Of a DNA stretch of 64,000 nt, positions 26,043 through 35,430 are shown one piece after another; positions within the stretch are counted from its first letter, which is position 1; the number at the start of each line of letters is the position of its first letter. Source of the stretch: JAPLDB01 sp038206355 (GTDB lineage: Bacteria > Bacteroidota > Bacteroidia > AKYH767-A > 2013-40CM-41-45); assembly GCA_038206355.1 (NCBI GenBank), contig JBBRAY010000014.1:1-64000 (forward strand). The letters run 5' to 3'. The notes beneath the pieces are model-generated. The model was not told where the DNA came from. It made no database searches and worked only from the letters and a program-made list of their open reading frames with translations. A program made the position numbers and the translations under genes.

Positions 26043-27929
26043 ATGCTGAAATTTGCCTGGTTGATTCCCGTACTGCCTTTACTGGGATTTTTGTGCATCA
26101 GCTTTTTTCAAAAACAATTGCCCGGAAAGTCAGCAGGAGTAATCGGCTCACTCACCGTTCTTGGCTCATTTATAATATCATGCGGTCTGTTTTTTCAATT
26201 ATCAGAACCGGTAACAATCACCTATTTTGATTGGATAAATGCCGGAACTCTCAAGATTCCAGTATCATTTCTGATAGATCCGGTTTCGCTTGTAATGCTA
26301 TTCATCATTACCGGTATTGGATTTCTTATCCACGTTTATTCTATCGGATACATGTCGCACGATGCGGCTTTCGGCAGGTTTTTTTCTTACCTGAATCTCT
26401 TCGTTTTCTTCATGCTCATCCTCGTTCTCGGAAGCAACTACGTGCTCATGTTTGCCGGTTGGGAGGGCGTAGGTTTATGTTCCTATCTGCTCATCGGTTT
26501 CTGGTTTAAGAACAATGAATATAACAATGCCGCCAACAAGGCATTCATTATGAATCGTATCGGAGACCTTGGCTTTCTGCTCGGCATTATCCTCATGTTT
26601 ACGACTTTCGGAAGTGTTCAGTTCAGCGATGTGTTCAGCGCTGCAGGTAGTATCCCTGATAACAATTCCACCATCGTTGCAATTACAATGTTGCTCTTTG
26701 TCGGGGCAATGGGAAAGAGCGCACAGATTCCACTTTATACATGGCTGCCTGATGCTATGGCCGGACCGACACCCGTATCTGCATTGATCCACGCCGCAAC
26801 AATGGTAACAGCGGGAATTTACATGGTGGTCAGGTCTAATATTCTTTATTCCATCGCACCATCCACACTTGAGTTCATCACCATCATCGGAATGGCAACA
26901 GCAATTTTTTCTGCAACCATTGCACTGGCACAGACAGACATAAAAAAAGTACTTGCCTATTCAACCTTATCACAGCTTGGATATATGTTTGTGGCACTTG
27001 GCGTAGGCGCGTATTCCACAGGCTTGTTTCACGTTACCACGCATGCATTCTTCAAAGCATTGCTATTCCTTGCTGCAGGAAGTGTGATACATGCAATGAG
27101 CGGTGAACAGGACATCAGACGCATGGGCGGTCTCAGAAAAAAATTACCCGTTACTTATTTTGTTTTTCTGATTGGTACACTTGCCATCAGTGGCATTCCG
27201 CCTTTTGCCGGATTCTTTTCGAAAGACGAAATACTTGCCAAGGCATACATGCACAGCGATCTTTTGTTTATCCTTTTGTCGGTGACATCTGTGATTACAG
27301 CGATCTATATGTTCCGGCTTTTATTTCTGACCTTCTTCGGAAATTTCAGAGGTACTGAAAATCAAAAACATCACCTTCATGAATCGCCTGCAGTAATAAC
27401 AATTCCCTTGATTATCCTTGCTGTGCTTTCCACACTTGGTGGATTTCTGGGTTTGCCTGCAGTGTTTACAGAGCACCACCTGTTTGGGAATTTTTTAGCG
27501 CCCGTTCTTTCTACAGCAGGAATAGCAGGTCATGCAGAGCCATCACATTTATTTGAATACACGCTGATGGGAATCTCGGTTCTTGCACTGGCATTCATCA
27601 TCTACATGACTTACGAGCGCTTCGCGAAAAAGGAAATTGTTCCTTCTCTCGATGAATCGGAATTCAAACCGTGGTATAGGATTCTTTACAATAAATATTA
27701 CATTGACGAGTGGTACGACAGAATATTTGTCAGGCCTTTATATAAATTCGGCGATATATGCTATAAAATATTTGACATTAAAATTGTTGACGGAGTTGTA
27801 AATATGGTCGGCAAGGGTGTTCACCGCGGAAGTGAAGTTATTCGGTTTGCGCAAAACGGCACGGTAGGGTTCTACATCTTTGCTATGGTGGTGGGAATTA
27901 TTCTGGTATTGGTTGTGAATTTATTTTAA
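26043..27929 (+). CDS. nuoL: NADH-quinone oxidoreductase subunit L
   Basis: This 628-residue, multi-helix antiporter-like subunit sits in the membrane arm of respiratory complex I and takes part in proton pumping. Recognisable stretches include FAGWEGVGLCSYLLIGFW, WLPDAMAGPTPVSALIHAATMVTAG and the long C-terminal part that forms the lateral helix. It begins the nuoL-nuoM-nuoN run. The preceding nuoA-K genes, which usually sit directly upstream, are absent from this window. Confidence 0.96.
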   Translation: MLKFAWLIPVLPLLGFLCISFFQKQLPGKSAGVIGSLTVLGSFIISCGLFFQLSEPVTITYFDWINAGTLKIPVSFLIDPVSLVMLFIITGIGFLIHVYSIGYMSHDAAFGRFFSYLNLFVFFMLILVLGSNYVLMFAGWEGVGLCSYLLIGFWFKNNEYNNAANKAFIMNRIGDLGFLLGIILMFTTFGSVQFSDVFSAAGSIPDNNSTIVAITMLLFVGAMGKSAQIPLYTWLPDAMAGPTPVSALIHAATMVTAGIYMVVRSNILYSIAPSTLEFITIIGMATAIFSATIALAQTDIKKVLAYSTLSQLGYMFVALGVGAYSTGLFHVTTHAFFKALLFLAAGSVIHAMSGEQDIRRMGGLRKKLPVTYFVFLIGTLAISGIPPFAGFFSKDEILAKAYMHSDLLFILLSVTSVITAIYMFRLLFLTFFGNFRGTENQKHHLHESPAVITIPLIILAVLSTLGGFLGLPAVFTEHHLFGNFLAPVLSTAGIAGHAEPSHLFEYTLMGISVLALAFIIYMTYERFAKKEIVPSLDESEFKPWYRILYNKYYIDEWYDRIFVRPLYKFGDICYKIFDIKIVDGVVNMVGKGVHRGSEVIRFAQNGTVGFYIFAMVVGIILVLVVNLF

Positions 27930-28000
27930 GAAAAGATATTCGAAGAGTCACCGGTTGTCAGGTTGAATTTTAATCTGAAAATCGCTGACAAAGATCAAAT

Positions 28001-29503
28001 ATGTTAATCGCATTAATTTTTTTTCCTTTTGTTGCCGCACTTGCAACACTGCTTGCCAAAGAAAAGGCAAAGCATGTTGCCTTTGGTGCCGCCGTCCTTG
28101 AATTTGCGCTTAGCATTTGGATGGTGATGCAATTCAATCCGCAGGGAGGAACCCAGTTTAATGTTGATTACTGGTGGGTACCATCGCTGGGGATCAGTTT
28201 CAAAGCAGGCATGGATGGAATCAGTATGTTGTTGGTGCTGCTCACTACATTTCTCGTTCCGATAATCATTTTATCTTCTTTTTCAAATGGCGAGGCAGGC
28301 TCCACATCGCGGGTACAACCTCGCGATCTCAAATCTAAGATCTCAAATCTCCCGTTGTTCTATGCGCTAATACTAATGATGCAGATGGCATTGGTAGGCG
28401 TATTCGTTGCGCTGGATGGATTTTTATTTTACATCTTCTGGGAACTTGCACTGATACCGATCTATCTCATCTGCCTCATGTGGGGTGGAAAAGACAGCTT
28501 CCGCATCACACTTAAATTTTTCATCTATACCCTGACAGGAAGTCTCCTGATGCTCGTAGGTTTAATTTATTTATTCCTGCAAACACCGGGCGTTCACACT
28601 TTTGATATTGCTGCATTCTATAAACTTCATCTTTCTTCTGGTGAACAGGGACTATTGTTCTGGGCATTCTTTGCAGCTTTTGCCATCAAGATGCCAATAT
28701 TTCCATTTCACACCTGGCAGCCTGATACCTATACTGATGCGCCAACGCCGGGAACCATGCTGCTTTCAGGTATCATGCTGAAAATGGGTGTGTATGGCGT
28801 GATCCGCTGGTTGTTGCCCGTAGTTCCTTTGGGAGTGAAAGAGTGGGGGACAATGGCGATCGTACTGTCCGTAACAGGCGTGGTGTATGCATCAGTAATT
28901 GCGCTCGTACAAAAAGATTTCAAACGGCTCATCGCTTATTCAAGTATTGCGCACGTCGGATTAATTTCTGCCGGAATATTTTCATTGAACATGCAAGGTT
29001 TGCAAGGGGGGATGATTCAGATGGTAAGCCACGGAATCAATGTGGTGGGATTGTTTTTTATTGCCGATATCATCATGTCGCGCATGAATACCCGCACACT
29101 GAATGAACTTGGCGGCATCAGAAATATTGCGCCCTCATTTGCAACTTATTTTGTCATCATACTCCTTGCATCGGTTGCGCTGCCGCTTACTAACGGATTC
29201 ATCGGGGAGTTTTTACTCATCAACGGATTGTACCAATACAATGCATGGATGGCTGCAGTGGCCGGACTCACCATAATTCTCGGCGCGGTATATATGCTCG
29301 TGGCTTACAAAAAAATCGCGTTGGGTGAAATCAATAAACTCACGGAAAAATTTACTGACCTCACCATGCACGAAAAATCAGTAATGATTCCATTGGTGAT
29401 CATGATATTTGTTATCGGAATTTATCCCAAACCGTTTCTTGATATTGCAGAACCAAGTGTGAAAAATATTTTGGACATCATACAGGGAGCCACTATAAAA
29501 TGA
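28001..29503 (+). CDS. nuoM: NADH-quinone oxidoreductase subunit M, with in-frame repeat insertion
   Basis: This 500-residue, antiporter-like subunit of the complex I membrane arm shows FYIFWELALIPIYLI, HTWQPDTYTDAPTPGTMLL and SSIAHVGLISAGIFSL segments. About 22 extra residues (roughly 96-117, NGEAGSTSRVQPRDLKSK...) lie between two helices. They are encoded by a REP-like repeat (28288-28326) plus a duplicated 12-mer. The frame stays open, so the protein is probably functional with an enlarged loop. The stop overlaps the nuoN start by ATGA, giving translational coupling. Confidence 0.95.
   Translation: MLIALIFFPFVAALATLLAKEKAKHVAFGAAVLEFALSIWMVMQFNPQGGTQFNVDYWWVPSLGISFKAGMDGISMLLVLLTTFLVPIIILSSFSNGEAGSTSRVQPRDLKSKISNLPLFYALILMMQMALVGVFVALDGFLFYIFWELALIPIYLICLMWGGKDSFRITLKFFIYTLTGSLLMLVGLIYLFLQTPGVHTFDIAAFYKLHLSSGEQGLLFWAFFAAFAIKMPIFPFHTWQPDTYTDAPTPGTMLLSGIMLKMGVYGVIRWLLPVVPLGVKEWGTMAIVLSVTGVVYASVIALVQKDFKRLIAYSSIAHVGLISAGIFSLNMQGLQGGMIQMVSHGINVVGLFFIADIIMSRMNTRTLNELGGIRNIAPSFATYFVIILLASVALPLTNGFIGEFLLINGLYQYNAWMAAVAGLTIILGAVYMLVAYKKIALGEINKLTEKFTDLTMHEKSVMIPLVIMIFVIGIYPKPFLDIAEPSVKNILDIIQGATIK
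28288..28326. repeat. REP-like repeat inside nuoM
   Basis: The 39-base unit TGGCGAGG...CCTCGCGA matches the intergenic copy at 22064-22103 over its whole length with a few substitutions and one base gap. It lies in frame within a loop between transmembrane helices. Confidence 0.75.
28325..28350. repeat. Duplicated 12-mer GATCTCAAATCT in nuoM
   Basis: The two copies (28325-28336 and 28339-28350) are separated by AA. Together with the adjoining repeat they encode the extra residues of nuoM. Confidence 0.8.
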
Positions 29504-30873
29504 CAACATTAATCATACTTGCTGCACTGGGAATTGTCATCCTGTTCTCTGAAATAATCGGGTACAGGAAAGTGGTGTTGCCTCTTATTTTCATCGGACT
29601 TTCATTGGCACTGGTAGCAACGGTAATGGACTGGAATACCAACAGGCATTACCTCAGTGAAATGATGATCGTGGACAATTATGCTGTTGCATTTACTGCG
29701 CTGATGATTGCCATTACCATCATCTGGTTTATTTTTTCTCCCGGGTTCTTTCATGATCAAAGTTCACGCGTTGACCATTTCGCCCTCATCGTTTTTGCGC
29801 TGATCGGTGCGCAATTATTTACATCTTTTGGAAACATGATCATGCTATTTCTTGCTGTTGAAATCCTGTCCATCCCAATGTACATCATGGCCGGAAGCAA
29901 AAAAAGCAGCCTGGCTTCCAATGAAGCGTCATTAAAATATTTCCTGATGGGCGCATTTGCAACAGGGTTTCTTTTGTTTGGAATTACGCTGATCTATGGA
30001 CAGACCGGATCTTTTAATTTACAGATAATTTCTCAGTCACTGGCCCGACAGGAAGGTGGAGGAGGCGTCATGGTTGTGGCCGGCATATTATTGATTCTGG
30101 TAGGACTGTCATTTAAAGTTTCTGCAGTGCCATTTCATTTCTGGGCACCTGATGTTTACACCGGCGCTCCTACTGAAGTGACTGCGTACATGAGTACAGT
30201 GGTGAAGACTGCAGCGTTCGCAGGTTTTTTCAAATTGTTTGCAACATGCTTCAATGGTTCATCACAGATATGGGTAAACACTGTAATCGTACTATCTGCA
30301 CTTACGATTATAGTAGGAAACATAACAGCAGTTTACCAGACCAATTTCAAAAGGATGCTGGCCTATTCCAGTATTGCACATGCCGGATATATGCTCATGG
30401 CCATTGTTGCATTAAACAGTTATGCCCAACAGTCCATCTTTTATTATGCTGTTGCTTATTCTGTTTCTTCCATTGCCGCATTTGGTGTGTTGTTGCTCGT
30501 AAGTCATGTAACCAAAAATGATTCGATTGAATCTTTCAAAGGACTGGCTAAGAAAAATCCTTTGCTGGCATTTATCACACTTCTCGCTATGCTTTCATTA
30601 GCGGGTATCCCACCCATGGCCGGTTTTTTTGCCAAATATTACATCTTTACGGCTGCACTTCAACAGCATTATACGGGACTGGTTATTGTCGCCGTATTGG
30701 GTTCATTGATTGGAGTCTATTATTATTTCCGTGTAATCATCGCCGTCTTTAAAAGCGATTCGGAAGGCATTGAAATACCAATGAACGGGATTTATAAAGC
30801 AGCACTTTTTTTCATTTCAATTGCTGCATTGGTGCTTGGACTCATGCCCGGACTGATAGCCGGATTACTCTGA
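29500..30873 (+). CDS. nuoN: NADH-quinone oxidoreductase subunit N
   Basis: This 457-residue, third antiporter-like subunit of complex I shows FLAVEILSIPMYIMAG, FKVSAVPFHFWAPDVYTGAPT and MLAYSSIAHAGYMLMA segments. It overlaps nuoM by four bases and ends the run; no further nuo gene follows. With nuoL and nuoM it forms the distal and middle parts of the membrane arm. Confidence 0.95.
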   Translation: MTTLIILAALGIVILFSEIIGYRKVVLPLIFIGLSLALVATVMDWNTNRHYLSEMMIVDNYAVAFTALMIAITIIWFIFSPGFFHDQSSRVDHFALIVFALIGAQLFTSFGNMIMLFLAVEILSIPMYIMAGSKKSSLASNEASLKYFLMGAFATGFLLFGITLIYGQTGSFNLQIISQSLARQEGGGGVMVVAGILLILVGLSFKVSAVPFHFWAPDVYTGAPTEVTAYMSTVVKTAAFAGFFKLFATCFNGSSQIWVNTVIVLSALTIIVGNITAVYQTNFKRMLAYSSIAHAGYMLMAIVALNSYAQQSIFYYAVAYSVSSIAAFGVLLLVSHVTKNDSIESFKGLAKKNPLLAFITLLAMLSLAGIPPMAGFFAKYYIFTAALQQHYTGLVIVAVLGSLIGVYYYFRVIIAVFKSDSEGIEIPMNGIYKAALFFISIAALVLGLMPGLIAGLL

Positions 30874-30926
30874 TTTATCATACCATCTCCCTCTGAAACA
30901 GGCATCCTCAAGGCGGTTCAAAAAAA

Positions 30927-30957
30927 ATTGTTTTGTTGAAAATATGTTTTACTTTTG
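30927..30957 (+). promoter_or_regulatory. Promoter of the 1351-residue surface protein gene
   Basis: ATTG (30927-30930) and TACTTTTG (30950-30957) are 19 bases apart, one mismatch from the Bacteroidota consensus. A leader of about 140 bases would precede the ATG at 31104. Confidence 0.5.
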
Positions 30958-31103
30958 AACTCCTTAACAAACCCGGATTACTAAACTGTCTCAAAGAACT
31001 TCATGTTCTTATTTGAATGCCGCAAGCGCGGAGGTGTTTTTTATCGCAGATTACGACAACCAAAATAGAATCAAACTCAATAACCAATTTTAATTTTATC
31101 AAT

Positions 31104-34100
31104 ATGAAAAAGAACAATTACTTCAAAGGGATTTTAGGATGTCTGCTTTTGTTTTTTCTCTTTGTTAATTTATCAGGTGTTAAAGCCCAGATGAATGTGA
31201 CAATCGGTGCAAACAACGGAACGAATTCCACAACCAGTTATCCCTGCCCGATCCAGGATTTTTATTATGCCACACGTGCACAGTATTTATATACAGCAAC
31301 GGAACTCGCCAATGCGGGCATTACCCCCGGCGGACATATTGATTCCATCGGTTGGATAGTAGAGGCCACTACAATTGGAGGGGTTATGCTGCTGGAGGGC
31401 TACACAATTTCGCTTCTCAATACCGGCATAACAACATTGGATCTTGCTATATGGGAACCCGGTGCTGCTACGGTTTATGGTCCGCAGAATTATTCATACC
31501 CTTCCGGATATGCAGGTAATGTAATGTTCGCAACCTCTCCATTCACTTACACAGGCGGAAACCTGATCATTGAAGTTTGTGGAGGTTTGTCAACAGGTGG
31601 ATATATCAGTAACCCGCAATGCCAGTGGACAACTGCACTTGGATTTAATGCTTCTCACCAGTGGCATCAGGACGGCGCTGATGGTTGTGGAAATATTGCA
31701 ACTACTAATTTTGCAACTGCTGACTATCGTCCCCGCCTGATTATGACCTATACTTGCCCGGTAGGAACCATCACTGCAGGGTTCACAGCAAGCAACAACA
31801 ATCCCCCACTCAGTACGCCGGTAAATTTTACTGACCAGAGCTCAAACAATACGATCGGATGGATCTGGGATTTCGGGGATGGAGATACTGCTCATTCACA
31901 AAATCCTTCTCACAGTTATACTACTGTGGGAACATATTATGTTTCCCTTAGTGCAATAGGTTGTTCATCGTCTGATATGGCTTATGATACCATTGTTGTT
32001 CAGGGCGCACCTATTGCCATGATCAATCCGTCATCTTTGTCTTCTAACCTTGCCTGCGGAGATTCAGCAACATACCAGATTACCATCAGCAACACCGGAA
32101 CCGGTGACCTCACATACAGCACAAGCGGATCTTCCAATTCTCAGGTCAGAATGCTTGCACTTACTTATGGAGTAGATCAGTTTTCAGAATACCCTTCTAC
32201 AATTGCTGCCATCAACAGCTACTTTACAAATTATGTTCTCACGGATACCAATACAACAAACCCTGTTGCTGTTGCCAACCTTCTTGTAGGCAACAATGTT
32301 CTTCTTTTACCTGAAGTGGAAAACGGCGTACCTTCCGTTTATAACAGTTGGGCATATGCCATCAACAGCTTTCTGCTCACCGGTGGAACAGTAATCGAAT
32401 GCGGGGCAAGTAATAGTTATGATACCTGTATCAGTACGATTGGTATCTGGAACAGTACAAACTACACTGTGGTTGACGTCGGATTGGGTGGCACAAATAT
32501 GGTTACTGTCGACAGCATTACGCCGCTTACACAGGGACTTTCCGGTTCTTCATTCCCGGCAACAACTGCTTGCTGGGCAAACCAGTGGGGCAACAGTGAC
32601 AAACGCACTGTGGTTTCTTATCAGGGAAAAGATGTCGTTAGCTATCGCAAAGTCGGTGGCGGAAAAGCAATCTTCATCGCCTTTGATTATTATGGTACAA
32701 GCAACGACACGAAGAAAATTATCGCCAATGCAGTGCAGTGGGGAGGGCAATCAGGACTTCCTTCGTGGATCACTGTTGATCAGAATTCAGGAACTGTAAC
32801 GCCGGCCGGATCTACAATTATGAATGTAACATTTCATGCTACAGGATTACCTGCAGGTACCTACTACGGAATAATTGGCGTGAATACCAATGACCCGAAC
32901 AGTCCTTACATCGCTGTTTCATGTACATTAACAGTAACAGGCGGACCACTGGTTCAATTGTCTGATGCATGTGTTGATTTTGGAACCATTATGGAAAACA
33001 CAACAGTTCAACGTATATTTACTTTGACCAATAGCGGTTGCGATTCATTAACTGTTTCAGGAATTACTGCAAGCTTACCGGAGTACACCATTACCGGAGT
33101 TCCTGCTTTATTGTTGCCGGGCGCTTCTGCACAGGTTACAGTAACTTTTAATCCGACATCAGTAGGTACATTTAATGGAAGCATTACCATAAATAATAAT
33201 GCAGGGGATACAACTTTCTGTCTGAATGGATCTGCAGGCCCTGCTCCGGTAATCAATACCATTACCGGTGTGACCAATACAATTCTTTCCTGCACGGGAA
33301 CTGTTAATTCCAATTTCTCAATCGGTAATACCGGCGGAAGCGATCTCAACTATACCATTACAGGAGTTCCTTCGTGGGCGCAGCTTTCGTCAACTAACGG
33401 ATCTGTTGTTGCTGCGGGATCTGCTACAATCATAGTTACATTTAATGCGGCCGGTCTCAATGACGGCACGTACAATGCAAATATTACCGTTACCACCAAC
33501 GATCCGGTAACACCAACAGTAACCATTGCACTTTCACTTACTGTTGACGGAGATCCTGTGGTTGGTATGTCAGTGCTTTGCTTGAATTTTGCACCGATAT
33601 TTGAAGGCGCAATGTCCAATCAGACATTTACCATCACCAACAGCGGCTGCGATACATTGAATGTATCTTCTCTGATTCCGAGTTTACCGGAATATACAGT
33701 GAGTGCAGCACCGGGTAATATTCTTCCCGGAGGATCAGCAACAATTACTGTTACGTTTCATCCACTTGTTGCCGGAAACTATAATGGCACCTTGCAAATT
33801 CAGAATACAGATAATGATACAACGATTTGTCTGACAGGTGAAGGACTGGTTGCACCGCACATCAATCCGAATTCAACTTTCAGCGTTTCACACAACGTGC
33901 CGGCATGTAATGCAACAGACACAACTTCTTTTACAATTTCAAATACCGGCGGAAGCGACCTTAACTTTAATATCACAGGAGTTCCTTCTTGGGCTTCTCT
34001 TTCTGCCACTAGCGGAACAGTGCCTGCATCAAGTTCCCAGATTATAACTATAACTATGAGTTCCGGAATATTTGCCGGCGGCACACAAACGGCTAACTTG

Positions 34101-35159
34101 ACGATTGCTTCCAACGATCCTGTTACACCATCTGTGATCTGTGCCTTGAGTATGCTTGTCGGATCTAATCCGTGTTTTACAGCACAAGGTACCATTGATG
34201 CATGTACAGGTATAGGAACATTCACGTCAACTATAATTGTTAACGCACCAACATCATGGACGTGGGATTTCGGCGATGGAGGAACTGCAACCACGGCCAA
34301 TCCGATTCACCAGTTTGGTGCACCTGCAGGAACAGCGATCACGGTTTTAGCTATTGGTTGCACAGGCGGCGGATGTGATACACAATACGTTTCTCTCACT
34401 ATGCCTTTGGTAACAGGTCCTGCGGCAGCAGCATGTTTACCGCAAACTCTCGATCCGGGCACTGCGGGTAGCCTTGGAATTGGAATTACACACTTCCAGC
34501 TTGCTTCAATTAATAAGAATAGCCAGAATGCAGCTGCGAATTATCAGAATTTTACTTGCACAGATACCACAACGCTTACCTGTGGAATGTCATACAATTG
34601 GGCGATCACTACCGGACAGACGTATGAGGAAACCGTTAGAGCTTATATTGACTTTAACAATGACGGAGTTTTCGACCCGGGCGAATTGGTATTCGGAGAT
34701 TCTGCTGTGGTATTTAATCACACAGGCACCACAGTAACAATGCCGGCTCAGCCTCCGGTATTGGGTACTGCCTTGAGAATGCGCGTTGAAAGTGAGTACT
34801 CCGGAAATCCTGTTCCTAATGGTTGTATTGATCTATTATATGGGCAGTGTGAAGACTACACTGTGTTCATGCAATGTGTAGTTGGTATTGATGGAATTGC
34901 ATCAGCAACATCATTAAATATTTACCCAAATCCATTTAATAAGAACACGACAATTGAATACTCATTGAACAGTGCACAGGCTGTTACAGTGGAAATATTA
35001 AATGCATTGGGAGAAAAGGTAAATACTTTGGTGTCCTCGGAAGTGCAGACAGCCGGCAAGCATGCATATCATTTTAGCGAAGCATCAGCTGGCATCTACT
35101 TTGTAAAACTCACTGTTGGCGAAACATTCACTTTACAGAAGCTCGTGAAGATGCATTAA
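31104..35159 (+). CDS. Large multidomain T9SS surface protein (PKD, GATase-like, ASH/BACON-like, GEVED)
   Basis: This 1351-residue protein starts at 31104 (MKKNNYFKG, signal peptide ending VKAQ near 28); the open frame to 31017 is not needed. An N-terminal lectin-like segment is followed by a PKD domain (about 224-298, WDFGDGDT), a region like a glutamine-amidotransferase/DUF4350 fold (about 347-550, no catalytic Cys recognised), alternating BACON-like and choice-of-anchor-D (ASH-like) modules (about 550-1019), a second PKD (1021-1098), a GEVED domain (about 1150-1258, YIDFNNDGVFDPGE) and the T9SS domain (from 1262, IYPNPFNKN). It is probably an extracellular adhesin or matrix protein. A terminator follows. 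Confidence 0.85.
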   Translation: MKKNNYFKGILGCLLLFFLFVNLSGVKAQMNVTIGANNGTNSTTSYPCPIQDFYYATRAQYLYTATELANAGITPGGHIDSIGWIVEATTIGGVMLLEGYTISLLNTGITTLDLAIWEPGAATVYGPQNYSYPSGYAGNVMFATSPFTYTGGNLIIEVCGGLSTGGYISNPQCQWTTALGFNASHQWHQDGADGCGNIATTNFATADYRPRLIMTYTCPVGTITAGFTASNNNPPLSTPVNFTDQSSNNTIGWIWDFGDGDTAHSQNPSHSYTTVGTYYVSLSAIGCSSSDMAYDTIVVQGAPIAMINPSSLSSNLACGDSATYQITISNTGTGDLTYSTSGSSNSQVRMLALTYGVDQFSEYPSTIAAINSYFTNYVLTDTNTTNPVAVANLLVGNNVLLLPEVENGVPSVYNSWAYAINSFLLTGGTVIECGASNSYDTCISTIGIWNSTNYTVVDVGLGGTNMVTVDSITPLTQGLSGSSFPATTACWANQWGNSDKRTVVSYQGKDVVSYRKVGGGKAIFIAFDYYGTSNDTKKIIANAVQWGGQSGLPSWITVDQNSGTVTPAGSTIMNVTFHATGLPAGTYYGIIGVNTNDPNSPYIAVSCTLTVTGGPLVQLSDACVDFGTIMENTTVQRIFTLTNSGCDSLTVSGITASLPEYTITGVPALLLPGASAQVTVTFNPTSVGTFNGSITINNNAGDTTFCLNGSAGPAPVINTITGVTNTILSCTGTVNSNFSIGNTGGSDLNYTITGVPSWAQLSSTNGSVVAAGSATIIVTFNAAGLNDGTYNANITVTTNDPVTPTVTIALSLTVDGDPVVGMSVLCLNFAPIFEGAMSNQTFTITNSGCDTLNVSSLIPSLPEYTVSAAPGNILPGGSATITVTFHPLVAGNYNGTLQIQNTDNDTTICLTGEGLVAPHINPNSTFSVSHNVPACNATDTTSFTISNTGGSDLNFNITGVPSWASLSATSGTVPASSSQIITITMSSGIFAGGTQTANLTIASNDPVTPSVICALSMLVGSNPCFTAQGTIDACTGIGTFTSTIIVNAPTSWTWDFGDGGTATTANPIHQFGAPAGTAITVLAIGCTGGGCDTQYVSLTMPLVTGPAAAACLPQTLDPGTAGSLGIGITHFQLASINKNSQNAAANYQNFTCTDTTTLTCGMSYNWAITTGQTYEETVRAYIDFNNDGVFDPGELVFGDSAVVFNHTGTTVTMPAQPPVLGTALRMRVESEYSGNPVPNGCIDLLYGQCEDYTVFMQCVVGIDGIASATSLNIYPNPFNKNTTIEYSLNSAQAVTVEILNALGEKVNTLVSSEVQTAGKHAYHFSEASAGIYFVKLTVGETFTLQKLVKMH

Positions 35160-35179
35160 GCATAATATTTTTAAATTTG

Positions 35180-35212
35180 AAAAAAGGCAGTCGTAATGGT
35201 TGCCTTTTTTAT
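35180..35212 (+). terminator. Rho-independent terminator
   Basis: AAAAAGGCA (35181-35189) pairs with TGCCTTTTT (35201-35209), and the T-run ends the transcript 20 bases after the stop of the 1351-residue protein. The A-rich left arm could also serve the minus strand. Confidence 0.75.
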
Positions 35213-35430
35213 ATGCTTCTGTTAGTAGGCGTATGATCGCTATTCGCTGGACTGGTGTTTTTTTAACCCCATTAATGAGGTTCGGATAATAAAATTGATC
35301 TTGTTCCTCCCTTCACTTTGAAGGGTCACTTATTTTTATTTGACCACATCCTGAAATGTTCTAATTTCACTAATTGAATTGATCAGTTTCGGTCTGGTTA
35401 TTATTTTGGGAAACACTTAAATTAAATCTG

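Noticed and set aside
33008..34300. Three long antisense frames (113, 89 and 166 codons) within the 1351-residue protein
   Set aside because: They are mirror frames of the Thr/Val-rich repeats on the coding strand; no start signals or domains.
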